DNA of 64,000 nt from assembly GCA_050294475.1 (NCBI GenBank), contig JBNKOE010000021.1, positions 62,001 to 126,000 of the forward strand, read 5' to 3'. The translations under genes and the position numbers were made by a program. This document shows positions 55,887 to 64,000 of the stretch, piece after piece. This DNA comes from Thalassobellus sp050294475 (GTDB lineage: Bacteria; Bacteroidota; Bacteroidia; Flavobacteriales; Flavobacteriaceae). Each line of letters begins with the position of its first letter. The stretch's first letter is position 1. The notes under the pieces were generated by a model. The model saw only the letters and a program-made list of their open reading frames with translations, searched no databases and had not been told where the DNA came from.

Positions 55887-57200
55887 ATGGAATATTTGCC
55901 AAATATTGTTTTTGCAATCATACTAATTCTGGGTATTGGTTATTTTTCTAAAAATGTAAAGTCGCTTATTCGTAACATTAAGTTAGGAAAAGATGTAGAT
56001 GTTAGCGATAACAAATCGCAACGTTGGAAAAACATGACTATGATTGCGCTAGGGCAAAGTAAAATGGTACGTCGTCCTATTGCGGGGTTCTTGCACGTTA
56101 TAGTATATGTTGGCTTCATAATTATTAATATAGAAGTTCTAGAAATTATTATAGATGGTTTGTTTGGTACGCATAGAATTGGTTTAAGTGTGTTACCACA
56201 ATCTGTTTACGGGTTTTTAATAGGAGCTTTTGAGGTTTTAGCTGTTTTAGTATTTGTTTCTGTTACTGTTTTTTGGATTCGCAGAAATGTTATAAAATTA
56301 GCACGTTTTTGGAAAAGTGAAATGACTAGCTGGCCAAAAAATGATGGGAATAATATTTTGTATTTCGAAATGGTTTTAATGACCTTGTTTTTAGTTATGA
56401 ATGCTACAGATATGCATTTTCAATACCTAAATTCAGGAAATGTTATTAGCCAATATTTAACACCTTTATTCAATGGTTTAACAGAAAACACACTTCATCT
56501 TATAGAAAGATGGGCGTGGTGGTTGCATATTGCAGGTATTTTAGTATTCTTAAATTATCTTTATTTTTCAAAACATCTTCATATTTTATTAGCTTTTCCA
56601 AATACTTATTATGGAAAGTTAGCACCAAAAGGACAATTTAATAATTTAGAAGCTGTTACAAAAGAAGTTAAAATGATGATGGATCCAAATATCGATCCAT
56701 TTGCGGCACCAGCAGAAGGTGCCGAAACAGACATGCCAGCAAAATTTGGAGCCAGCGATGTGCAAGATTTAAGTTGGGTGCAATTATTAAACGCTTATAC
56801 TTGTACGGAATGTGGACGTTGTACAAGTGAATGTCCAGCAAATTTAACGGGTAAAAAGCTATCGCCACGAAAAATAATGATGGATACCCGAGATCGTTTA
56901 GAGGAAGTAGGTAAAAATATTGATGCAAATAATGGTGAATTTAAGCCTGATAACAAACAATTATTAGGCGATTATATTACACCAGAAGAACTTTGGGCAT
57001 GCACAACCTGTAACGCGTGTACAGAAGCTTGTCCTGTAAGTATAGATCCTTTATCCATTATTTTAGAAATGCGTCGTTATTTGGTAATGGAGCAAAGTGC
57101 AGCACCAGTAGAGCTCAATAACATGATGACTAACATTGAAAACAATGGAGCACCTTGGCCATATAACCAAATGGATAGATTAAACTGGAAAGACGAATAG
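55887..57200 (+). CDS. Membrane-bound (Fe-S)-binding protein, HdrE/D-like fusion
   Basis: A 437-aa protein. The N-terminal 270 residues hold about five transmembrane helices, with His residues (FLHVIVYVGF, TDMHFQYL, WAWWLHIAGI) suitable for b-type heme as in NarI/HdrE. The C-terminal part carries two 4Fe-4S motifs: CTECGRCTSECP and CTTCNACTEACP. It is the membrane half of a heterodisulfide-reductase-like complex; the CCG protein that follows provides the catalytic half. It starts 7 bases after the MCE gene, so it may be in the same operon. Electron donor and acceptor are unknown. Confidence 0.92.
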   Translation: MEYLPNIVFAIILILGIGYFSKNVKSLIRNIKLGKDVDVSDNKSQRWKNMTMIALGQSKMVRRPIAGFLHVIVYVGFIIINIEVLEIIIDGLFGTHRIGLSVLPQSVYGFLIGAFEVLAVLVFVSVTVFWIRRNVIKLARFWKSEMTSWPKNDGNNILYFEMVLMTLFLVMNATDMHFQYLNSGNVISQYLTPLFNGLTENTLHLIERWAWWLHIAGILVFLNYLYFSKHLHILLAFPNTYYGKLAPKGQFNNLEAVTKEVKMMMDPNIDPFAAPAEGAETDMPAKFGASDVQDLSWVQLLNAYTCTECGRCTSECPANLTGKKLSPRKIMMDTRDRLEEVGKNIDANNGEFKPDNKQLLGDYITPEELWACTTCNACTEACPVSIDPLSIILEMRRYLVMEQSAAPVELNNMMTNIENNGAPWPYNQMDRLNWKDE

Positions 57201-57368
57201 AATAATAATTTGGGCGTTCCTCAAAAAGGGTAGGGCTTTCATAAGTCGTTCTCGAAAAGAGGAGTTTCAACAATTACCCAAATGAATATTCATGATTTCC
57301 GATTTAATAAAATTAAAAAGGATGAGTAATTCCTAATGCAGGAAACAATAATTTAACAAATTAAAAAC
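57201..57368. other. Spacer between the two Fe-S genes
   Basis: A 168-base gap with no gene splits what should be one operon. It contains the G-rich phrase gggcgttcctcaaaaaggg followed by gggctttc, which looks like an inserted dispersed element, and a short ctc-gaaa-gag hairpin. I cannot confirm either from one window. Confidence 0.35.
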
Positions 57369-58163
57369 ATGAGTGAAGCTTTAAAAGTGCCAACCATGGC
57401 AGAATGTATGGCAGAAGGCAGGCAACCAGAAATTTTATTTTGGGTAGGTTCAGCAGGAAGTTATGATGATAGAGCTAAAAAAATAACAAAAGCTTTTGTT
57501 AAAATATTAAACAATGCTAATGTAGATTTCGCTGTTTTAGGAACCGAAGAAAGCTGTACAGGCGATGTAGCTAAACGCGCAGGAAATGAGTTTTTGTTTC
57601 AAATGCAAGCCGTAGCCAATATAGAAATTTTAAATGCTTACAATGTTAAGCGCATTGTAACAGCGTGTCCACACTCATATAATACACTTAAAAACGAGTA
57701 TCCACAATTAGGTGGAAATTATCAAGTACAACACCATACGCAGTTTATTGAAGAACTAATTAATAACGGACGTTTAAAAATAGCAAGCGAAAACACCTTT
57801 AAAGGTAAGCGTATTACATTTCATGATCCTTGTTATTTAGGTAGAGCAAATAGTGTTTATGAAGCTCCAAGAACTTTATTAAAAGCTATGGGAGTAGAAT
57901 TGGTTGAAATGAAGCGTAATCAAAAAACAGCATTGTGTTGTGGTGCTGGAGGCGCACAAATGTTTAAAGATGCCGAAAAAGGTGATAAAGAAATTAATGT
58001 TTTAAGAACTGAAGATGCATTAGAAACCAAGCCAAGTGTTATAGCTACTGGTTGCCCATATTGCAACACTATGATAACCGATGGTGTGAAATTTAAAGAA
58101 AAAGAAGCAGAAGTAACTGTTTTAGATGTTGCCGAATTAATTGTTAATGCTCAAGATTTATAA
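57369..58163 (+). CDS. (Fe-S)-binding protein with CCG (cysteine-rich) domains
   Basis: A 264-aa cytoplasmic protein of the HdrB/GlpC/LutA type. Two CCG-type blocks are visible: TACPHSYNTLKNEYP with HDPCYLGRANSVYE, and LCCGAGGAQMF with TGCPYCNTMITDG. The cysteines can coordinate a noncubane 4Fe-4S cluster. It forms the soluble half of the complex with the preceding membrane protein. In flavobacteria it commonly sits between that gene and a conserved hypothetical, as here. Confidence 0.93.
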   Translation: MSEALKVPTMAECMAEGRQPEILFWVGSAGSYDDRAKKITKAFVKILNNANVDFAVLGTEESCTGDVAKRAGNEFLFQMQAVANIEILNAYNVKRIVTACPHSYNTLKNEYPQLGGNYQVQHHTQFIEELINNGRLKIASENTFKGKRITFHDPCYLGRANSVYEAPRTLLKAMGVELVEMKRNQKTALCCGAGGAQMFKDAEKGDKEINVLRTEDALETKPSVIATGCPYCNTMITDGVKFKEKEAEVTVLDVAELIVNAQDL

Positions 58164-58180
58164 AAAATAAAATCAATAAT

Positions 58181-58828
58181 ATGCTTAAATACATTTTTCT
58201 TTTATTTTTTTCTTTATGCTTTACTGTAAATGTTTTTTCTCAAGATAAAACTAGAGATGAGGTTTTACAATTAATTGCAGAAGATACTTGCGAATGTATA
58301 AAGAATGATGAAACTTCATTTACTTCAGAAAAAACTTTAAACCAAAAAGAAATAGCATTAGGGCTATGCTTAATGAAAAGCTTTAATGAAAGAAAAAGTG
58401 AATCAAAAGAGTTAGAGAATGCTGGGATGGATGTTTTTGAAGCTATTGGAGAAGAAGTTGGTTTAAAAATGGTTTCTACTTGTGGTGTAGAATTTATGAA
58501 AATATTTACTAATGACCAGTTGGCTGAATTTATAGATGATGATGCGCCACCGCCACCTCCTGTGGCAAAAAATGAGAACGACCTTCAATTAGAAGCGCAA
58601 TTAGTTGCTCTTAATAACGATGTTATATCAAACTTTGAGGTTACAGACGATTTTAATAAATCTCATATATTTTTAATAAATGAACAATTTGATGGTTATG
58701 AATTACTAAAGAAGTCAAATTTTAAAAAGTATTTTAAAGTTTATTATAAAGAAGTAGATTTATTTGATTTGAGTGTGCGTAAGTATGTGAAAAAGAAAGT
58801 TGTTAAATACCTAGAATTACTTAATTAA
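58181..58828 (+). CDS. Exported conserved hypothetical protein
   Basis: A 215-aa protein with a signal peptide of about 21 residues (ending NVFSQ). Two Cys in TCECIKN near residue 32, a further Cys in LGLCLMK, one in STCGVEF, and a Pro-rich linker (DDAPPPPPVAKNEN) near 125 are the visible features. The C-terminal 80 residues look like a small alpha/beta domain with basic residues at the end. No family was recognised. It lies 17 bases after the CCG gene and 4 before the next. Confidence 0.8.
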   Translation: MLKYIFLLFFSLCFTVNVFSQDKTRDEVLQLIAEDTCECIKNDETSFTSEKTLNQKEIALGLCLMKSFNERKSESKELENAGMDVFEAIGEEVGLKMVSTCGVEFMKIFTNDQLAEFIDDDAPPPPPVAKNENDLQLEAQLVALNNDVISNFEVTDDFNKSHIFLINEQFDGYELLKKSNFKKYFKVYYKEVDLFDLSVRKYVKKKVVKYLELLN

Positions 58829-58832
58829 AAAT

Positions 58833-59321
58833 ATGTTAGTAGATTTTAGTACATTACCAGAAGAATCTCGTGTTTGGATATACCAAGCAAACAGATCTCT
58901 TACCGAACAAGAAATAGAAGAAATACAAGGTAAAATAGAAATTTTTATAGCTAATTGGACTGCTCATGGTGGCGATTTAGAAGCTGGTTATTTAATAAAA
59001 TACAAGCGTTTTATTGTAATAGGTTTAAATCAAGATTTAAATAAAGCAACAGGATGTTCTATTGATGCTTCTGTACATTTTATTCAACAGTTAGAAAAAG
59101 AATACAATATTGATTTAATGGATAAAATGAATGTATCCTATAAACAAGGAGAATACATTGCTTATAAAACCCTCACCGATTTTAGAAAGATGGCTAAAGA
59201 TAAAGCCATTTCAAAAAATACTATTGTATTTAATAATTTAGTAAATAATATTGCTGAATTTAATCAAAACTGGGAAGTGCCTGCAAGCGAAAGTTGGCAT
59301 AGTCGCTTTTTACCTAAATAA
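58833..59321 (+). CDS. Conserved hypothetical protein (often mislabelled as ABC transporter ATPase)
   Basis: A 162-aa cytoplasmic protein. The start MLVDFSTLPEESRVWIYQAN and the block FIANWTAHGGDLEAGYLIKYKRF are typical of a Bacteroidota-specific family. Public annotations often call it an ABC transporter ATPase, but there is no Walker A, signature or Walker B motif, so that name is not supported. Function unknown. It is likely cotranscribed with the upstream genes. Confidence 0.85.
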   Translation: MLVDFSTLPEESRVWIYQANRSLTEQEIEEIQGKIEIFIANWTAHGGDLEAGYLIKYKRFIVIGLNQDLNKATGCSIDASVHFIQQLEKEYNIDLMDKMNVSYKQGEYIAYKTLTDFRKMAKDKAISKNTIVFNNLVNNIAEFNQNWEVPASESWHSRFLPK

Positions 59322-59455
59322 TTGTTAATTCTATTGTACTAAAAAATATTGTGTAATTTTTTGCGTTTTTTTGAGACTTAAGTTGTTTATAGTATAAGTA
59401 ACAAAAGTTATTATCAGATTTAAAAGTAATTTACCCTTATTTTAAAGCAATTTTA

Positions 59456-59896
59456 ATGAACAATATCTATTACTCAAGTTTATTCTTCTTATTATTTAGT
59501 GTATCAACTTTTGCACAAGATTGGATTACCAATTTTGACGAAGCAAAACAACTGGCATCATCTAAAAATCAAAATATAGTTTTGGTATTTCAGGGTTCAG
59601 ATTGGTGCGCACCTTGTATTAAGTTGGATAAAGAAATTTGGAGCTCACAAGAATTTCAAAAGTTAGCTAAAGACCATTTTGTAATGCTTCAAGCAGATTT
59701 TCCTAGAAGGAAAGCCAATAAATTATCAGAAGCTTTAACAGCTCAAAACGCAAAATTAGCGGCAATTTATAATAGTCAAGGTTACTTTCCTTTGGTTGTT
59801 GTTTTAAATGCTAAAGGTGATGTTTTAGGGAAAACAGGTTACGAAAAAATAACGCCATCAGCTTACTTTAAAAAACTAACAGCTTTTGAAAAATAA
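59456..59896 (+). CDS. Thioredoxin-family periplasmic protein
   Basis: A 146-aa exported protein: signal peptide to about residue 21 (STFAQD). A thioredoxin-like fold follows with C51-A-P-C54 in GSDWCAPCIKLDKEIW; the residue pattern fits the DUF953/TlpA-like reductases rather than a classical thioredoxin. It heads a four-gene operon with an ApbE flavin transferase, a DUF4266 lipoprotein and a DUF3570 outer-membrane protein, so it may reduce the cysteines of the DUF4266 partner. The ApbE start overlaps its stop by 11 bases. Confidence 0.92.
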   Translation: MNNIYYSSLFFLLFSVSTFAQDWITNFDEAKQLASSKNQNIVLVFQGSDWCAPCIKLDKEIWSSQEFQKLAKDHFVMLQADFPRRKANKLSEALTAQNAKLAAIYNSQGYFPLVVVLNAKGDVLGKTGYEKITPSAYFKKLTAFEK

Positions 59897-60881
59897 AGTA
59901 GCATTTACACTTTTTTTAACTCTTGCAGTAAGTATTTCTGGCTTTTCTCAGGAAGTATATACACGAATACTTAAATTGATGGGAAGTCGTTTTGATATTT
60001 CGGTAGTAGCAAATACACAAGAAGAAGGTGATGCTTATATTGATTTAGCAGTTAATGAAATTTCTAGAATAGAAAAACTAATTTCTTCTTGGGATCCAAA
60101 TTCACAAACATCTCAAATAATTCAAAATTCAGGAATTAAACCTGTTGTGGTTGATAATGAATTGTTTCAACTTATAAAACGTGCTATTAAAATTTCAGAG
60201 TTAACTAAAGGCGCTTTTGATATTACTTATGCATCCATGGATAAAATTTGGAAGTTTGATGGTAGTATGACGCAAATGCCTTCCGCGGAAGCGATAAAAA
60301 AATCAATTGCTAAAGTTGGGTATAAAAATATAGTTTTAGATAACACGAAACATACAGTCTTTTTAAAGTTAAAAGATATGAAAATTGGTTTCGGAGCTAT
60401 AGGAAAAGGCTATGCTGCCGATAAAGCCAAAGCATTATTACAAAAAAAGGGTGTTAAAGGTGGTATTATAAATGCTTCAGGAGATTTGAATGCTTGGGGA
60501 AAACAACCAGATGGAAAAGATTGGATGGTTGCTATTATTAATCCATTAAATAAAGAAAAAGTTTTTTCGTGGTTACCTGTAAGTAATGGTGCTGTTGTTA
60601 CATCTGGTAATTATGAAAAGTATGTAAGATTTAATGATGTTTTGTATTCACACATCATTGATCCTCGAACTGGGTATCCAAGTACAGGTATTTTAAGTGC
60701 CACTATTTTTACTGCCAATGCTGAATTAGCAGACGCTTTAGCTACGTCTGTTTTTGTAATGGGAGTAGATGTTGGATTAGATTTTATAAATCAGTTAAAA
60801 GGTGTAGAGTGTATTCTTGTTGATAAAAATAATAAGCTTATAACATCAAAAAATATAAATATAAATCATCAAATTAATTAA
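59886..60881 (+). CDS. apbE: FAD:protein FMN transferase (ApbE)
   Basis: A 331-aa exported or lipoprotein-like enzyme that moves FMN from FAD to Thr or Ser of a target protein. A hydrophobic leader is present (VAFTLFLTLAVSISGFSQE). The marks are LMGSRFDISV, GFGAIGKGYAADKA, GIINASGDLNAWG, and HIIDPRTGYPS followed by the ELADALATSVFVMG block that binds Mg and FAD. The start is TTG at 59886 within the end of the thioredoxin gene. Its natural target should be in the same operon or elsewhere. Confidence 0.95.
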   Translation: MKNKVAFTLFLTLAVSISGFSQEVYTRILKLMGSRFDISVVANTQEEGDAYIDLAVNEISRIEKLISSWDPNSQTSQIIQNSGIKPVVVDNELFQLIKRAIKISELTKGAFDITYASMDKIWKFDGSMTQMPSAEAIKKSIAKVGYKNIVLDNTKHTVFLKLKDMKIGFGAIGKGYAADKAKALLQKKGVKGGIINASGDLNAWGKQPDGKDWMVAIINPLNKEKVFSWLPVSNGAVVTSGNYEKYVRFNDVLYSHIIDPRTGYPSTGILSATIFTANAELADALATSVFVMGVDVGLDFINQLKGVECILVDKNNKLITSKNININHQIN

Positions 60882-60882
60882 T

Positions 60883-61092
60883 ATGAAGAAACTTGTAGCG
60901 GTATTGTTAATTGTTATTTCATTTACTTCTTGTACAGTTGTTAAAGAATATGAAAAAGTAAATATAAACGATCCAGATATGGCTTTAACAAAAAAAGGAT
61001 CAGATAGGTTTATAACAAACTTTCAAGTATATAGGGAAGCAGCATCTGGTGCTAATGGAGGAAAATCTGGTGGAGGTTGTGGTTGTAATTAA
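60883..61092 (+). CDS. DUF4266 lipoprotein
   Basis: A 69-aa lipoprotein with lipobox FTSC and lipidated Cys17. It has the core pattern VKEYEKVNINDPDMALT and the C-terminal Gly/Cys tail ending GGGCGCN. It starts one base after the ApbE stop. DUF4266 and DUF3570 genes are commonly adjacent. The two Cys in the tail could bind metal, or they could be redox partners of the thioredoxin. Confidence 0.9.
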   Translation: MKKLVAVLLIVISFTSCTVVKEYEKVNINDPDMALTKKGSDRFITNFQVYREAASGANGGKSGGGCGCN

Positions 61093-61101
61093 GTAGAAGA
61101 G

Positions 61102-62583
61102 ATGAAGAAGATATTAATAGTCCCAATTTTATTTTTTGCAGTAATAGGATTTGCTCAAGAAGAAACAAATACTTACAAGAAACGTGTATTAGAAACTACG
61201 GAAGTAGATTTTTTAACAAGTTACTATTCACAAGATGGCGATAATGCTTCGGTAACTGGTGGTGTGGGTGATGAACATTTAACCGATTTTACACCAACAT
61301 TTGTGGTAAGTGTGCCGTTAAATGATGATGATGTTTTAACCGTTGATGCAGGGTTTTCAGCATATTCGTCAGCATCTTCAAGTAATTTAAATCCATTTGA
61401 TAGAACAAAACAAGTAGCTACAAGTACTACAACTGTTGTTTCTGGAGCTTCAAGATCACGAAGTACTACTAACACTAATTATACAACAGTTTCTGCACCA
61501 ACGCCATGGGCAGCTTCTTCAGGAGCTTCCAGTGGTGATGTTTGGGCAAGTGTTAGTGCCGATTATAGTCATAGTTCAGATGATAGAAACACCATTGTTA
61601 ATGCAGATGTGTCTTTTGCGAACGAGTTTGATTATTTTTCAATTGGTTTTGGTGGTGGTATAACCAAGCTTTTTAATGAGAAAAATACAACCTTAAATGT
61701 AAGTGCTAAAGTGTATTTAGATACTTGGCAACCAAAATATCCTACAGAACTTGATTCTTATTACGAAGCAAATCAAAATTTAAATGCAGGTTTTTTTAAT
61801 AATGTTCCTATATTAGATCAAAGTGGTAACACTATTGATAAGTCAAGTAGCACAGTCTGGAAGCCTATTAACTCACCATTTATAAACGATAAAGCTAGAA
61901 ATTCGTATTCGCTTTCATTTAGTTTTTCTCAAATATTAAGTAAGAATGCGCAAATTTCTTTGTTTTTTGATTTAGTTCAGCAAGATGGCTGGTTGTCAAA
62001 CCCAATGCAAAGGGTTTATTTTGGAGATGTTGATAATTATTATATTGGTAATCCAGGAGCAAATAATATAAATATTATTAATTATGATACACCTTTAAAT
62101 AAAGATGTATTTCAATTAGCAGATGACATTGAGCGTTTACCAAGCAAACGATTTAAAATACCAGTAGGCATGCGCCTTAATTATTATTTAAGTGAAGTAT
62201 TTACACTTAGAACGTATTATCGTTATTATTCAGACGATTGGGGCGTTAAATCGCACACAGCAGAGGTAGAATTGCCAATTAAAATTTCTAGAAAATTTAC
62301 ATTGTATCCTTCTTATAGATATTATAATCAAACAGCAGCCGATTATTTTGCACCTTATGAAGCTCATGTGTCTACAAGTGAGTTTTATACTTCAGATTAT
62401 GATTTGTCTGAGTTTAATGCCAATCAGTATGGGTTTGGTGTAAGTTATACCGATATTTTTGCTAAAATGCATATCTCGAAGTTTGGCTTAAAAAGTATCG
62501 ATTTAAAATATAATAGTTATAAAAGAAATACGGGGTTAACTGCAGGTATTATTTCGGCAGGATTTAAGTTTGTAATGGATTAA
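61102..62583 (+). CDS. DUF3570 outer-membrane beta-barrel protein
   Basis: A 493-aa protein with a signal peptide (ending IGFAQEE). The rest is a predicted outer-membrane barrel with alternating aromatic strands and a C-terminal strand ending in FKFVMD. A long Ser/Thr-rich loop at about residues 105-150 contains two SGAS motifs (VVSGASRSR and SSGASSGD). It follows the DUF4266 gene by 9 bases. It may form the outer-membrane conduit or an anchor for the small lipoprotein. The role of the family is not established. Confidence 0.92.
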   Translation: MKKILIVPILFFAVIGFAQEETNTYKKRVLETTEVDFLTSYYSQDGDNASVTGGVGDEHLTDFTPTFVVSVPLNDDDVLTVDAGFSAYSSASSSNLNPFDRTKQVATSTTTVVSGASRSRSTTNTNYTTVSAPTPWAASSGASSGDVWASVSADYSHSSDDRNTIVNADVSFANEFDYFSIGFGGGITKLFNEKNTTLNVSAKVYLDTWQPKYPTELDSYYEANQNLNAGFFNNVPILDQSGNTIDKSSSTVWKPINSPFINDKARNSYSLSFSFSQILSKNAQISLFFDLVQQDGWLSNPMQRVYFGDVDNYYIGNPGANNINIINYDTPLNKDVFQLADDIERLPSKRFKIPVGMRLNYYLSEVFTLRTYYRYYSDDWGVKSHTAEVELPIKISRKFTLYPSYRYYNQTAADYFAPYEAHVSTSEFYTSDYDLSEFNANQYGFGVSYTDIFAKMHISKFGLKSIDLKYNSYKRNTGLTAGIISAGFKFVMD

Positions 62584-62651
62584 ATTTGTTTACAACCTTA
62601 TTATAAATCTATCTTAAAGTCTTTTTATCTTCTTGGTAAAAGTGTTATTTT

Positions 62652-62693
62652 GGCATGATTGTTTGTATAAAGTATTTTACTAATAATCATGCC
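62652..62693. promoter_or_regulatory. Inverted repeat overlapping the GH3 gene promoter region
   Basis: The arms ggcatgatt (62652-62660) and aatcatgcc (62685-62693) are exact complements around a 24-base spacer. TTTG (about 62650) and a TATTTTAC sequence about 20 bases later fall inside it and may be the promoter. A regulator could bind the two half-sites. Confidence 0.35.
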
Positions 62694-62709
62694 TAATTAA
62701 TACTTGCTT

Positions 62710-64000
62710 ATGCGCCTTATTTATACTTTATTTTTCTTTTTTATAACACTTGTATCAGTTGCTCAAACAAATAGTAATCCTTTAATTACTAAAGATTTTG
62801 ATGCGCAGCAAAAGTGGGTAGATAGTGTTTACTCATCTATGTCATTACAAGAAAAAGTAGGGCAATTATATATGGTGCAAGTCATGTCTAATCAGGATAA
62901 TATTTCTAAAAACAAAATTATTAAACTTATAAATGACTATCATATAGGAGGTATTATCTATTCTAATGGAGGTCCTGTTAAGCAGGCTAAATTAAATAAT
63001 GAATTACAAGCACTTTCTAAAATTCCTTTATTAATAGGTATGGATGCAGAGTGGGGTTTAAGCATGCGTTTAGATTCTACCTATGCATTTCCTTGGAATA
63101 TGACATTAGGCGCTATAAAAGACAATAAGCTTGTTGAGCAAACAGGAAGGCAAATAGGAGAGCATTGTAAACGCTTAGGGGTTCATTTTAATTTCGCTCC
63201 AGTAGTTGATATAAATACAAATCCGCTTAATCCTATTATTGGTAATCGTTCTTTTGGAGAAGATAGAGATAATGTTACCGAAAAGGCATTAGCTTTTATG
63301 AAAGGGATGCAAAGTGCTGGTGTATTAGCTAATGCTAAGCATTTTCCTGGTCATGGAGATACCGATCAAGATTCACATAAAACACTACCAACTATCAACT
63401 TTAATGAAAAACGAATAGATTCTATAGAGTTATATCCTTATAAAAAATTAATTAAAGAAGGACTTTCAAGTGTTATGGTAGCGCATTTAAATGTTCCTAG
63501 TTTAGAATCTCGTGAAGGTTATCCATCATCATTATCAAAGCATATTGTTACAGATATATTAAAAGATTCATTAGGTTTTGAAGGTCTTATTTATACCGAT
63601 GCTTTAACTATGAAAGGAGCTGCCGATTTTAGTGAAACAGGTGCAATTGATCTGGCAGCTTTTGAAGCAGGAAACGATGTTATGCTTATGAGTGAAGATG
63701 TTGGTGTTGGTATTTCAAAAATTATAGAAGCTTATAATAAAGGTGATATAACTGAAGCACGTTTATCTCATTCGGTTAAAAAGATACTTCAAGCCAAGTA
63801 TAAAGTTGGGTTAAACAATTACGAACCTATAGGTATTCATAATTTAGTTAAAGATTTAAACCGACTAAAAGATGATATATTATACGAAGAGCTCATTGAA
63901 AACGCTTTAACAGTTTTACAGAATAAGCGAGGTGTACTGCCTGTAAGAGATTTAGAAAACAAAAGCATTGCATATGTTAAACTGGGTGATGATTCTGGAG
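62710..64000 (+). CDS. Secreted glycoside hydrolase family 3 protein (5' part)
   Basis: The frame is open from the ATG at 62710 to the window edge (430 codons), so the 3' end is missing. The first 20 residues form a signal peptide (VSVAQ). The GH3 N-terminal domain is complete: LIGMDAEWGLSMRL, the NagZ-type KHFPGHGDTDQDSHKTLP, SVMVAHLNVPSLE, and the nucleophile Asp297 in YTDALTMKG. The KHFPGHGDT motif with the His-Asp general-acid pair points to beta-N-acetylglucosaminidase activity on peptidoglycan or chitin fragments. In flavobacteria such proteins often have a C-terminal beta-lactamase-like domain, which would lie beyond the window. Confidence 0.95.
   Translation, partial: MRLIYTLFFFFITLVSVAQTNSNPLITKDFDAQQKWVDSVYSSMSLQEKVGQLYMVQVMSNQDNISKNKIIKLINDYHIGGIIYSNGGPVKQAKLNNELQALSKIPLLIGMDAEWGLSMRLDSTYAFPWNMTLGAIKDNKLVEQTGRQIGEHCKRLGVHFNFAPVVDINTNPLNPIIGNRSFGEDRDNVTEKALAFMKGMQSAGVLANAKHFPGHGDTDQDSHKTLPTINFNEKRIDSIELYPYKKLIKEGLSSVMVAHLNVPSLESREGYPSSLSKHIVTDILKDSLGFEGLIYTDALTMKGAADFSETGAIDLAAFEAGNDVMLMSEDVGVGISKIIEAYNKGDITEARLSHSVKKILQAKYKVGLNNYEPIGIHNLVKDLNRLKDDILYEELIENALTVLQNKRGVLPVRDLENKSIAYVKLGDDSG

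Noticed and set aside
58833..59321. ABC transporter ATPase
   Set aside because: A common database name for this family, but no Walker A, Walker B or signature motif is present.

Overview
The window is AT-rich DNA from a member of the Bacteroidota, most likely a marine Flavobacteriaceae. The signs are a SusD-type nutrient-uptake lipoprotein, DUF5117/DUF4953 metalloproteases, paired Rhs/YD-repeat proteins, a flavobacterial LptD and TamB, promoters of the TAnnTTTG type, and frequent TTG starts. No rRNA, tRNA, CRISPR array, prophage or intact insertion sequence was seen.

Region 1 (1-9866) is a peptide-utilisation locus. It holds the end of a SusD homologue, a lipoprotein resembling a zinc peptidase but with a broken HExxH motif, an intact secreted zinc metalloprotease, a paralogue that has lost every zinc ligand, and a thioredoxin-prolyl oligopeptidase (S9) fusion. 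Together they suggest capture and degradation of a proteinaceous substrate in the envelope, with non-catalytic protease relatives as binding or accessory subunits.

Region 2 (9867-20888) is an Rhs locus: a decayed minus-strand gene remnant, a 1316-aa YD-repeat protein, a 1477-aa DUF6443/Rhs-core protein with an unrecognised C-terminal domain, and a lipoprotein with YwqK/MORN-like repeats that begins one base after the Rhs stop and may be its immunity protein. Downstream lies an array of hairpins whose stems change sequence while still pairing.

Region 3 (20889-37708) is mostly housekeeping: a hybrid histidine kinase, a minus-strand cluster (THUMP-like methyltransferase, AI-2E-type permease, TrmH-family methyltransferase, DUF4159 protein, RsmE, parvulin, TsaD), then TamB, PfkA, GapA and an N-acetylglucosamine-kinase-like protein.

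Region 4 (37775-40800) is a ModF-like ABC ATPase followed by an accessory patch: an IS110-family transposase remnant, a ParDE toxin-antitoxin pair, a structured intergenic element resembling a gene-cassette recombination site, a GNAT acetyltransferase and an ABM-fold protein.

Region 5 (40813-50443) contains the transglutaminase / circularly permuted ATP-grasp-alpha-E / DUF2126 operon (predicted peptide ligation and cleavage), GMP reductase, and a hybrid histidine kinase whose phosphoacceptor histidine is replaced by tyrosine.

Region 6 (50445-64000) carries RidA, LptD, an N-acetylmuramoyl-L-alanine amidase, an MCE/MlaD protein, two heterodisulfide-reductase-like Fe-S proteins, two conserved hypotheticals, a thioredoxin-ApbE-DUF4266-DUF3570 operon, and the first 430 codons of a secreted GH3 hydrolase that runs off the window. 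All family assignments were made by reading motifs; no database search was run.
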